In this document: one piece after another, positions 13,371-21,843 of the stretch
How positions within the stretch are numbered: the first letter of the stretch is position 1
How the letters are laid out: the number at the start of each line of letters is the position of its first letter
Source of the DNA: an uncultured Collinsella sp.
GTDB lineage: Bacteria > Actinomycetota > Coriobacteriia > Coriobacteriales > Coriobacteriaceae
Assembly (NCBI GenBank): GCA_902470905.1
Contig: CABRIC010000027.1
Coordinates: 1 to 25,575, forward strand
Direction of reading: 5' to 3'
DNA length: 25,575 nt
Program-made: the position numbers and the translations under genes
Notes under the pieces: generated by a model
What the model was told of the DNA's origin: nothing
The model's database searches: none
What the model saw: the letters and a program-made list of their open reading frames with translations, nothing else

Positions 13371-15323
13371 ATGGCCACCGACGACCCCAAGAAGAAAAAG
13401 AAGAAGCGCAAGAAAAAAGAGTCACTCGAGCATAAGCGCAACCGCATCCTGGTAGCGCTGGGCATTTTTGCCGTGGTGTACGCCCTCGATGAGCTCGGCG
13501 CCCTCACCGCCGCATTCGGCACCCCGGGCGACATATACGCCAGCTTTGTGCTGTTCCTCGTGCCGTTTTTGATTGCCGGCTACGACGTACTGCAAAAGGC
13601 ATTCAGTAACATCCGCCGCGGCAAGGCCTTCGACGAGAGTTTCCTTATGGCAGTCGCAACCATCGGAGCGTTTGCCATGGTGCTCTTCCCCGATACCGAC
13701 CCGCACATGGCCGAAGGCGCCGCCGTCATGCTGTTCTACCAGGTCGGAGAGCTGTTCCAGGCATACGCCGTGGGCAAGAGCCGCAAGTCGATCAGCGCCA
13801 TGATGGACATCGCGCCCGACTACGCCAACGTCGAGCAAGCCGACGGCACGCTCGAACAGGTCTTTCCCGATGACATAGCCGTCGGCACCGTGATCGTGGT
13901 CAAGCCCGGCGAGCGCGTGCCCATCGACGGCGTCATCGTCGAAGGCGAAACCCAGCTCGATACCGCCGCGCTCACGGGCGAGTCAGTCCCCCGCCCCGCC
14001 AAGTCCGGCGACGATATCATCAGCGGCTGTATCAACATGACGGGCCTCATCCACGTGCGCACCACCAAGCCCTTTGGCGAGTCCACCGTCGCGCGCGTCC
14101 TGGAGCTCGTGGAGAATGCCAGCGAAAAGAAGGCGCGCACCGAGAACTTCATCACACGCTTTGCCCGCGTCTACACGCCCGCCGTTACCGGCGCGGCCGC
14201 GGTGCTCGCGCTTGGCGGCGGCTTGATCACCGGCGCCTGGTCCGACTGGATCCTGCGCGGCCTGACCTTCCTGGTCGTCAGCTGCCCGTGCGCGTTGGTG
14301 ATCAGCGTGCCGCTGAGCTTCTTTGGCGGCATCGGCGGCGCCTCCAAGCTGGGCGTTCTCATCAAGGGTTCTAACTACCTCGAGACGCTCGCCGACGTGG
14401 ACACCGTCGTCTTTGACAAGACAGGCACCCTCACCAACGGCACGTTCTCGGTGGTCGCGGTGCACCCCGAGGCTGGCTATACCGAGCAGTCGTTGCTTGA
14501 GGTCGCAGCCCTTGCGGAGTCGTTCTCCGATCACCCCATCGCGCAGTCCGTGCGCGTCGCCTACCAGGGCGAGGTCGACCCTAAGCGGGTGAGCGACTCC
14601 GCCAACGACGCGGGCCACGGCGTGACGGCAATCATCGACGGCAAGCACGTCGTTGTTGGCAACGCAAAGATGCTCGCCGCGACCGGAGTCGAAGCGCCCG
14701 ATTGCGAGGTCGTCGGCACGATCCTCCACGTGCTCGTTGACGGCGTGTACGCCGGCCACATCGTGATTGCAGACACCGTAAAAGCCGATGCCGATCAGAC
14801 GATCCGCGACCTGCACGCCGCCGGCGTCAAGCGCACCGTTATGCTCACGGGCGACCGCGAGGAAGTGGCTGCTGCGGTGGCCAAGCAGCTCGGCCTCGAC
14901 GAGTTCCACGCGCAGCTGCTGCCGGGCGACAAGGTCGACCGTGTTGAGGCGTTGCTTGCGAGCGAGAACGGCAAGGGCAAGCTCGCCTTTGTCGGCGACG
15001 GTATCAACGACGCGCCCGTGCTCACCCGCGCCGATGTGGGCATTGCCATGGGCGCCATGGGATCCGATGCCGCGATTGAGGCCGCCGACGTGGTGCTGAT
15101 GGATGACAAGCCGTCCAACATTTCCCGCGCGATCCGCGTGGCGCGCAAGACCATGGCGATCGTCTGGCAGAACATCATCTTTGCGCTGGGCGTTAAGCTG
15201 CTGATTTTGGTGCTTGCGGCGCTCGGCATCGCCAACATGTGGCTTGCGGTCTTTGGCGACGTAGGCGTGGCAATCATCGCCATCCTGAACGCCATGCGCG
15301 CGATGGGGGTCAAGAACCTGTAG
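13371..15323 (+). CDS. P1B-type Zn/Cd/Pb-exporting ATPase
   Basis: This is a 650-residue membrane pump expelling divalent soft metals at the cost of ATP. Visible elements are the TGES actuator motif, SCPCALV in M6 (C305, C307), the phosphorylated D349 in DKTGT, the SDHPIAQ nucleotide-domain HP motif and GDGINDAPV. K609 in M7 and D630 in M8 (FGDVGV) are the P1B-2 signature of ZntA/CadA. The N-terminus has no HMA domain; a lysine/arginine stretch (about residues 7-16) precedes the first helix. The separate HMA gene upstream supplies that module. ATG 13371 is chosen because GGGAGG (13356-13361) precedes it; an earlier in-frame start would include the operator at 13328. Confidence 0.95.
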   Translation: MATDDPKKKKKKRKKKESLEHKRNRILVALGIFAVVYALDELGALTAAFGTPGDIYASFVLFLVPFLIAGYDVLQKAFSNIRRGKAFDESFLMAVATIGAFAMVLFPDTDPHMAEGAAVMLFYQVGELFQAYAVGKSRKSISAMMDIAPDYANVEQADGTLEQVFPDDIAVGTVIVVKPGERVPIDGVIVEGETQLDTAALTGESVPRPAKSGDDIISGCINMTGLIHVRTTKPFGESTVARVLELVENASEKKARTENFITRFARVYTPAVTGAAAVLALGGGLITGAWSDWILRGLTFLVVSCPCALVISVPLSFFGGIGGASKLGVLIKGSNYLETLADVDTVVFDKTGTLTNGTFSVVAVHPEAGYTEQSLLEVAALAESFSDHPIAQSVRVAYQGEVDPKRVSDSANDAGHGVTAIIDGKHVVVGNAKMLAATGVEAPDCEVVGTILHVLVDGVYAGHIVIADTVKADADQTIRDLHAAGVKRTVMLTGDREEVAAAVAKQLGLDEFHAQLLPGDKVDRVEALLASENGKGKLAFVGDGINDAPVLTRADVGIAMGAMGSDAAIEAADVVLMDDKPSNISRAIRVARKTMAIVWQNIIFALGVKLLILVLAALGIANMWLAVFGDVGVAIIAILNAMRAMGVKNL

Positions 15324-15339
15324 CGTTCGTGGGCTGTCC

Positions 15340-15466
15340 GGCCGGGACCGGGCTTGGTTTTGAAAACGTCCTCGCGCATGAGGCCCGTCTTTCCTGCTCC
15401 TGCGGAGCAACGGAAAGGCGGGCCTCGCGCTGCGGAATGTTTTCAAAACCAAGCCCGGCCCCGGCC
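15340..15466. repeat. 127-nt imperfect palindrome
   Basis: The two halves pair almost throughout. The outer arm 15340-15367 pairs with 15439-15466 with one mismatch, an inner arm around 15374-15394 pairs with 15412-15430, and the tip is TGCTCC/GGAGCA around a TGC loop. It starts 17 bases after the ATPase stop and has no T run. It looks like a large palindromic repeat element or a transcript-end stabiliser. The following 15467-15585 shows no gene. Confidence 0.8.
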
Positions 15467-15585
15467 TGCGGTGACGTTGTTGGCGGTTCTTGGGCATCGC
15501 TTGCTGGCGGGGTTCCTTGTCTGAGTTGGACTTAGTTGGTGGGGTTACTGGTCCCGGTCGCTGTCCCGCGCCTCTTTGGGGACGC

Positions 15586-15673
15586 GGGGATAGCTCAGCC
15601 GTGGGGACATCGCGCACCAATTGCCCCACTTTGGGCTGCGTCGGACTCGTTGTTGTTCGAATCTCCTATCCCC
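15586..15673 (+). other. Degenerate tRNA-like sequence
   Basis: GGGGATA (15586-15592) is complementary to TATCCCC (15667-15673). GCTCAG follows the 5' arm and TTCGAATC precedes the 3' arm, all in tRNA-like order over 88 bases. The D stem and the 5' strand of the T stem do not pair, so this is not a working tRNA. It may be a remnant or chance. Within it, GTGGGG (15601-15606) pairs with CCCCAC (15624-15629). Confidence 0.3.
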
Positions 15674-15681
15674 TTTCGCTG

Positions 15682-15700
15682 GTTCGCGCTTTGCGCGAAC
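15682..15700 (-). repeat. Hairpin downstream of the DtxR-family gene
   Basis: GTTCGCGC (15682-15689) pairs perfectly with GCGCGAAC (15693-15700) around TTT. It lies 20 bases past the stop of the minus-strand regulator. There is no T run, so termination is uncertain. Confidence 0.5.
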
Positions 15701-15720
15701 TCCGCGCTACTGCTGATCCG

Positions 15721-16110
15721 TCAGGCTCCTGGTGTTGGACCCGTCGCTTCGCCCCGGCTCAACATCGTCCTCAGCTTCTCGAAGCTCTCCTCGCTCAGGC
15801 AATGCTCCATGTGGCAGCCCTCTTGCGATGCGACATCCGCCGAAACACCGGCTTCCTCGAGCAGCCCCACGAAAAAGCAGTGACGCTCCCACATTTGGCG
15901 AGCGACCTCCAGACCACGTTCCGTCAGACGAACGTCGCGCTTGCCCATTTCGACATAGCCGCTGTTCTCCAGCGTCGCCATGGCCTTGGAGACGCTCGCC
16001 TTGGTCACGCCCAGGTATTCGGCGACGTCGATTGAGCGCACCGTGCCTTGGCGCTCCGAGAGCACATAAATAGATTCGAGATAGTCTTCTCCGGATTCAC
16101 GTAGGGCCAT
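15721..16110 (-). CDS. DtxR/MntR-family metal-dependent repressor
   Basis: This 129-residue regulator has an N-terminal winged helix (SIDVAEYLGVTKASVSKAMATLENSGYVEM, about 26-55) and a metal-binding dimerisation domain. There is no C-terminal SH3-like domain, as in MntR. Ligand positions by alignment with MntR and DtxR are D9, E12, H77, C99, E102 and H103 (EGCHMEHCLS). D9 and E12 are MntR-like, whereas C99 is DtxR-like, so Mn versus Fe specificity cannot be decided. AAAGGCGG lies about 6 bases before the ATG. Its promoter region contains inverted half-sites (16133-16142 and 16159-16169). No transporter gene is adjacent. Confidence 0.9.
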   Translation of the reverse strand: MALRESGEDYLESIYVLSERQGTVRSIDVAEYLGVTKASVSKAMATLENSGYVEMGKRDVRLTERGLEVARQMWERHCFFVGLLEEAGVSADVASQEGCHMEHCLSEESFEKLRTMLSRGEATGPTPGA

Positions 16111-16267
16111 GGGCCGCCTTTCGCGATGATTGTTAGTTAGCCTTTGGATACTTTCCTTGGCTTACTTTACCGCAAAAGTTGCCCATGTCTTACTACGTTG
16201 TTTAAAAAGTTAACCGTGTTTCACAAAATGTGCGGGGCAAGCAGAGCGACACGGCACGCAACGTACA

Positions 16268-16313
16268 AGGAATGTCCCCAACTGCCGGCAGAAAAGGAAC
16301 GTCCCTAAGTGCC
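16268..16313. repeat. Tandem REP-like repeat, two units
   Basis: AGGAATGTCCCCAACTGCC (16268-16286) and AGGAACGTCCCTAAGTGCC (16295-16313) differ at 3 of 19 positions and are 27 bases apart. They lie just downstream of the HAD gene stop (16323, minus strand). No other feature explains them. Confidence 0.6.
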
Positions 16314-16322
16314 AAGCCGCAG

Positions 16323-17093
16323 CTATAGCAGGTCAAAGTGCTTGGCGGCGTTGTAAATTCCGTCGTCGTCCACGGCGGTCGTCACGTAGGTCGCCGCGGC
16401 CTTCACGGTATCCTGCGCGTTGCCCATTGCCACACTTGTGCCCACGGCCGAGAACATCGACAGGTCGTTCTCTCCATCGCCAAAGGCAATCGCTTCGCTC
16501 GCGTCGATGCCCAGGCGCTCCAGCGTCGCCGCCACGCCCAGGTCCTTGCCGCCGTTGGCAGGAATAATATCGCAGAACAGGTCGCACCAGCGCGTAGTGA
16601 GCGAATGCGACACCGCATCGGTCACGATATGTTCGTCGGCCGGGTCCACAAAGGCGCAGAACTGGTAAACCGGCGCATTGAAGGCGTGCTCAAACGGCTC
16701 CTCGTGGTAGACGATTCCCGCGTTGCTGCCGGCCGTCACCACGCGCTCGGACAGGCGGTTCACAAACGAGTTCTCGCCCTGCATGCACAGCGAGTCATAG
16801 CGCCCCTGCGCCACCTGGCCCACAATCACCGCGACGTCGTCCGGATCAATCGGACAGCTGCGATAAACCCCCTCGGCATCAAAGCAGTGCTGGCCCGAGA
16901 GCGTAATGTACGCATCCCAGCCCAAGTCGAACAGCCAGTCCGGCATCTGGTAGGTCGGGCGACCCGTGGCGATCACGCACGCAATCCCCTGCTCGTGAAA
17001 GCTGTCGAGCACCTGCTGCGCCGACGCCGGAATCCGGTGGGTCTTAAAGCTCAGTAGCGTGCCGTCGATATCGAAAAATGCGGCCTTGATCAT
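16323..17093 (-). CDS. Cof-type HAD-IIB family phosphatase
   Basis: This 256-residue cytosolic haloacid dehalogenase-like phosphatase has motif I FFDIDGTLL (nucleophile D8, acid D10), motif II ATGRP, a large C2-type cap (about 85-185), a motif III lysine (GGKD) and motif IV GDGENDLSM. Cof-like enzymes dephosphorylate sugar phosphates or related small molecules; the substrate here is unknown. The ATG at 17093 lies 6 bases beyond the stop of the ABC-F gene, with GAGGAG about 10 bases upstream inside that gene. The two are therefore co-transcribed and probably translationally coupled. Confidence 0.93.
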   Translation of the reverse strand: MIKAAFFDIDGTLLSFKTHRIPASAQQVLDSFHEQGIACVIATGRPTYQMPDWLFDLGWDAYITLSGQHCFDAEGVYRSCPIDPDDVAVIVGQVAQGRYDSLCMQGENSFVNRLSERVVTAGSNAGIVYHEEPFEHAFNAPVYQFCAFVDPADEHIVTDAVSHSLTTRWCDLFCDIIPANGGKDLGVAATLERLGIDASEAIAFGDGENDLSMFSAVGTSVAMGNAQDTVKAAATYVTTAVDDDGIYNAAKHFDLL

Positions 17094-17099
17094 CCTCGT

Positions 17100-18959
17100 C
17101 TACTCCTCGCCCTCGAGCTTTTCGCTCGCCTCGAGCCACGCCATCTCCAGCTCGTCCATGGCGGCATGGGCCTCGTCGATCTTTGCCTGCTGCTCGCCGA
17201 GCGCCGTGTAGTTGGTGGGATCGACCTGGGCCATGGCAGCCTCGGCCTCCTCCACGCGAGCGCGCTGTGTCTCCATCTTGCGCTCAAGCGAGCTCACCTC
17301 GCGGCGGAGCTTCTGGCGCTCGGCGTTGGAAAGACCGTTGGGCTGCCCGCTCGTCTTGGGTTTTTCGGCCGCAACCGCTGCGGCGCCGGTGTCGAACGTG
17401 CCGGTCTTGGCGCTCGGCGCGCCCACGGGCTCGCCCTCGGCGGTGGCGTTGCACAGGCGCAGGTATTGGTCGACGCCGCCGGGCATATGCGTCAGATGGC
17501 CATCGAGCAGCGCCCACTGCTGGTCGGTCACGCGCTCCATGAGGAAACGGTCGTGCGTCACCAGGATCAGCGTGCCCGGCCAGCCGTCGAGCAGGTCCTC
17601 GACAATCGCGAGCATGTCGGTATCCAGATCGTTGCCCGGCTCGTCCAGGATAAGCACGTTGGGCTCGTCCAGGATCGTCAGCAGCAGCGACAGGCGACGG
17701 CGCTGGCCGCCCGAAAGGTCGCCGATACGACTCCAGAGCTGTTGCGTCGTAAAGCCCAGACGCTCGCAAAGCTTCTCGGGCGAGGTCTCCTTGCCGTCGA
17801 TGAGGTAGTACTTCTTATAGTTGCTGAGCACCTCGCGGATCGTGTCGCCCATGTAAGGCTCGAGCTCCTCGAGCTGCTGCGACAGCACGCCAAAACGCAC
17901 CGTCTGGCCGATCTTCACGCGGCCGCGCAGGGGCGCGATCTTGCCCTGAATCACGTCGAGCAGTGTGGACTTACCGGCGCCGTTCTCGCCCAAAAGACCA
18001 TAGCGGTCGCCCGCGCCGATAAGCCATGTCACGTCGGAGAGCACCTGCTTGGGCGCGCCATCGGTATCCGCATAGCCGGCATCCACGTCGATCACGTCGA
18101 TGACCTGCTTACCCAGGCGGCTCACCGCCAGGCGCTTGAGCTCCAGCTCGTCGCGCACGGGCGGCACGTCGGCGATGAGTTCGCGAGCGGCATCCACGCG
18201 AAACTTGGGCTTGGTGGAGCGCGCCTGGGCGCCGCGGCTCAGCCACGCGAGCTCCTTGCGCGCCATGTTGCGACGGCGTTCCTCGGTGACCGCGGTCATG
18301 CGGTCGCGCTCCACGCGCTGAAGGATATATGCGGAGTAGCCGCCCTCGAAGGGATCGACCTGGCCGTCGTGGACTTCCCACATACTGGTGCAGACCTCGT
18401 CCAAGAACCAGCGGTCGTGCGTGACCACGAGCATCGCGCCCTGACCGCGCTGCCAGCGGGCCTTTAAGTGGCGTGCGAGCCAGTTGATGGTACGCATGTC
18501 CAGGTGATTGGTGGGCTCGTCGAGCATGAGCACGTCGTAGTCGCCGATCAGCAGGCGCGCGAGGTCCACGCGGCGGCGCTGGCCGCCCGAAAGCTCGCCC
18601 ACCGTGCCCTCCCAGGGCACATCGCTAATGAGGCCGGCGAGGATCTGGCGCGTGCGGGGACTCGACGCCCACTCGTACTCGGGCGTGTCGCCGACGACGG
18701 CATGATGCACGGTGTCGGTATCGACGAGGTTGTCCTTTTGGCCGAGCAGACCGATCGTCGTGCCGCGGCGATGCGTCACGCGGCCATCATCGGGCTCCAG
18801 CGTGCCGGCAAGCACGCTCAGCAGCGTCGACTTGCCGTCGCCGTTTTTGCCGACGATGCCAATACGGTCGCCCTCGCCCACGCCGAGCGTCACGCTATCG
18901 AAAATATGCTTGGTGGGAAACTCTAGGCTGATGGAATCGCATCCCAAAAGAATCGCCAT
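17100..18959 (-). CDS. ABC-F family ATPase (Uup-like)
   Basis: This is a 619-residue soluble protein with two ABC cassettes and no membrane segment. Walker A sequences are GKNGDGKS (37-44) and GENGAGKS; both cassettes carry LSGGQRRR; Walker B is LMLDEPTNHLD in the first and LILDEPGNDLD in the second. The interdomain linker and a C-terminal coiled coil (NAERQKLRREVSSLERKMETQ and following) fit the Uup branch. ABC-F proteins act on ribosomes or branched DNA intermediates; antibiotic resistance cannot be claimed from sequence. ATG 18959 is chosen because AAGGAG lies 8 bases upstream and AILLGCDSISLEF is a normal ABC start; the frame extended to 19073 runs into the pst terminator. Confidence 0.93.
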   Translation of the reverse strand: MAILLGCDSISLEFPTKHIFDSVTLGVGEGDRIGIVGKNGDGKSTLLSVLAGTLEPDDGRVTHRRGTTIGLLGQKDNLVDTDTVHHAVVGDTPEYEWASSPRTRQILAGLISDVPWEGTVGELSGGQRRRVDLARLLIGDYDVLMLDEPTNHLDMRTINWLARHLKARWQRGQGAMLVVTHDRWFLDEVCTSMWEVHDGQVDPFEGGYSAYILQRVERDRMTAVTEERRRNMARKELAWLSRGAQARSTKPKFRVDAARELIADVPPVRDELELKRLAVSRLGKQVIDVIDVDAGYADTDGAPKQVLSDVTWLIGAGDRYGLLGENGAGKSTLLDVIQGKIAPLRGRVKIGQTVRFGVLSQQLEELEPYMGDTIREVLSNYKKYYLIDGKETSPEKLCERLGFTTQQLWSRIGDLSGGQRRRLSLLLTILDEPNVLILDEPGNDLDTDMLAIVEDLLDGWPGTLILVTHDRFLMERVTDQQWALLDGHLTHMPGGVDQYLRLCNATAEGEPVGAPSAKTGTFDTGAAAVAAEKPKTSGQPNGLSNAERQKLRREVSSLERKMETQRARVEEAEAAMAQVDPTNYTALGEQQAKIDEAHAAMDELEMAWLEASEKLEGEE

Positions 18960-18994
18960 ATGCCCTGCTCCTTCGTAGAAATTCAACGTTGTCC

Positions 18995-19003
18995 ATGATA
19001 GCA
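18995..19003 (-). promoter_or_regulatory. Candidate promoter of the ABC-F gene
   Basis: On the minus strand, TG-C-TATCAT is an extended -10 about 35 bases before the ATG. No matching -35 is clear. Confidence 0.35.
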
Positions 19004-19029
19004 GCGAAAAGGCGGGGCGCACACGACAC

Positions 19030-19067
19030 AAAAAGGCGGGCCATCTCCCGCAAGAGATGACCCGCCT
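19030..19067 (-). terminator. Intrinsic terminator of the pst operon
   Basis: On the minus strand, AGGCGGG (19067-19061) and GAGATG-type arms pair around a short loop with one mismatch, ending in a T5 run at 19034-19030. It lies about 55 bases past the pstB stop. Confidence 0.85.
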
Positions 19068-19122
19068 CTCCAATCAGTCCCGCAGCAACCGTGGCCGCCG
19101 CGGGCCTCAAGCATGTCCCGGA

Positions 19123-19991
<869 letters not shown>

Positions 19992-19995
<4 letters not shown>

Positions 19996-20918
19996 TCGGC
20001 CGTCATCTTCCTTGCCAGTTGCTTGCCCACAATGCGGGCGATTACGTTAAACAGCAGCACGCAAATCATCAGCAGTGCCGCGGTGCCCCAGACGATCTGC
20101 TGGGCCCCGGGGCTGCCCTCGCCATAGATCTTGTAGATGTGCACGGCGAGCGACTCACCGGGGCGGAACACGTTCCAGGCGCAAGTGGGGCTCGACAGGT
20201 TAAAGCTCAAGAAGTTGAGGCGAACCGGCGAGCTCATGCCCGAGGTAAAGAGCAGCGCCGCGGCCTCGCCAAACACGCGGCCGGCCGAAAGCACGATGCC
20301 GGTCACGATGGCGGGCATGGCCTCGGGAATCAAAATGTGCAGCGTGGCCTCCCAGCGAGTGAGGCCCATGGCCAGGCATGCATCGCGCTGGGCCTGCGGC
20401 ACGTCCTCGAGCGCCTGCTGAATCACGCGCACCAGGATGGGGATGTTGAACATGGTGAGCGCGACGGCGCCGGAGATGATGGAGTACTTCCAGCCCAGCT
20501 GCACCGAGAACACCAGGAATCCGAACATGCCGACGACGATGGAAGGCAGCGAGGACAGCGTCTCGATGGCAGTGGAGGCAATGTCGCGGACGGGACCGTC
20601 GGGTGCGTACTCGACCAGGAAGACCGCGCCGCCCAGGCTGATGGGCACCGAGATGACCAGAGTGATCAGCAGCAGATAGAACGAGTCGAACAGCTGGTAG
20701 AGTACGCCGCCCTGGGTTCCGTTGGCGCGCGCGGGCTGCGTGAGAAATCCCGGCTGGAACAGCGTCGAGATGCCCTCGAACAGGATGTAGGCCACCATGG
20801 AGACGACGATGAGCATGACGATGGCGGCGATCGCCGTCAGCACGCCCGTGGCGATGCGGTCCTGCTTTTGGACGCGCCCGAGTCTCGCCTCGTCGATGTG
20901 GATGCGCGTGCTAGCCAC
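19992..20918 (-). CDS. pstA: Phosphate ABC transporter permease
   Basis: PstA is one of the two membrane subunits of the phosphate importer. It has 308 residues and about six membrane helices. The cytoplasmic coupling loop is EDVPQAQRDACLAMGLTRWEATLHILIPEA (about 190-219), the EAA-type contact with PstB. The start codon is GTG at 20918, overlapping the pstC stop by 8 bases, with GAAGG just upstream. Its 3' end overlaps pstB by 4 bases. Confidence 0.94.
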
Positions 20919-21819
20919 GAGCCTTCGCCCCCTTGCGGCCGATAAGGTGGATGATCAGGATGAAGATGAGGCTCATGCCCATCAGCAGCAGACCGAGCGC
21001 CCACAGAACATCGTCCTGGGCCGAGCCCTCGGCATAGACCGCCATAGACGTGGTGAGCGTGGTGGTGATGGTGGACGCCGGCGACAGCAGCGACGTCGGC
21101 ATGGCCTCGATACCGCCGATGACCATGCGCACGGCGAGCGTCTCGCCAAAGGCGCGGGTCATGCCAAGGATGACTGCAGTCATGAGCGACGGCATGGCGG
21201 ACTTGAGCACCACGTGCCAGATGGTCTGCCAGCGGGTGTAGCCCAGCGCAAGCGAGCCCTGACGGTAGCTGTCGGATACGGCGCGCAGGCCATCGACCGA
21301 AAGCGTGGTCATGGTCGGCAGGATCATGACGGCCAACACGATGGCGCCGGGCAAGATACCCAGTCCCGTGCTCACATGGAAAACGCTCTTCATAAGTCCG
21401 ACGACCACGTGAAAACCGATGAGGCCAAAGACGACCGAAGGAATGCCGGTCAAAAGCTCAATAAGCGGCTGAAAGATCTTGGAGCCAAACTTAGGCTGGA
21501 TCTCGACCGCAAAGATGGCAGAGCCGATGGCGATGGGCAGCGCGATGAGCGTGGAGAGCACCATGACCGCAAACGAGGTGACGATCAGGGGCAGGGCGCC
21601 GGTATAAGGCAGACCGTTTTCGGCCGTGTTGGCCAGGTCCCACTTGGTGCCGGTGAAGAACTCGACGACCGAAACGCCGTCCTTGAGAAAAGCCGAGAGG
21701 CCCTTTTGGGCGACCATAAAGATGAGCGCGGCAACGACAAGCGTCACGAGCGCTACGCACGCGCCCGTGACGCCCAGGCCCACGTTCTCAAGGTCGCGCT
21801 TTGGCAGCTGTTTTGCCAT
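20911..21819 (-). CDS. pstC: Phosphate ABC transporter permease
   Basis: PstC pairs with PstA to form the phosphate channel. It has 302 residues and about six membrane helices. Family hallmarks are the LTGIPSVVFGLIGF block and the coupling loop AVSDSYRQGSLALGYTRWQTIWHVVLKSA. It has the long periplasmic stretch after helix 1 (FLKDGVSVVEFFTGTKWDLANTAENGLPYTGALPL) typical of PstC. GGAAAGG precedes the ATG by about 7 bases. It starts 24 bases after pstS. Confidence 0.95.
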   Translation of the reverse strand: MAKQLPKRDLENVGLGVTGACVALVTLVVAALIFMVAQKGLSAFLKDGVSVVEFFTGTKWDLANTAENGLPYTGALPLIVTSFAVMVLSTLIALPIAIGSAIFAVEIQPKFGSKIFQPLIELLTGIPSVVFGLIGFHVVVGLMKSVFHVSTGLGILPGAIVLAVMILPTMTTLSVDGLRAVSDSYRQGSLALGYTRWQTIWHVVLKSAMPSLMTAVILGMTRAFGETLAVRMVIGGIEAMPTSLLSPASTITTTLTTSMAVYAEGSAQDDVLWALGLLLMGMSLIFILIIHLIGRKGAKARG

Positions 21820-21843
21820 TGCAAACCTTTCCGGGGCGGTTAC

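Noticed and set aside
13983..15629. Long minus-strand open frame opposite the P1B ATPase
   Set aside because: It is a shadow of the ATPase gene with no domain and no ribosome site.
15586..15673. Functional tRNA
   Set aside because: D and T stems do not pair and no anticodon arm fits; kept only as a possible remnant.
15490..16035. Plus-strand open frame overlapping the DtxR-family gene
   Set aside because: It runs across the tRNA-like and hairpin region and antisense to a clear regulator gene; no support.
17166..18467. Plus-strand open frame opposite the ABC-F gene
   Set aside because: It is an antisense shadow, His/Leu-rich and without motifs.
18960..19073. Longer N-terminus for the ABC-F protein
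   Set aside because: It overlaps the pst terminator and adds a non-family sequence; AAGGAG supports 18959.
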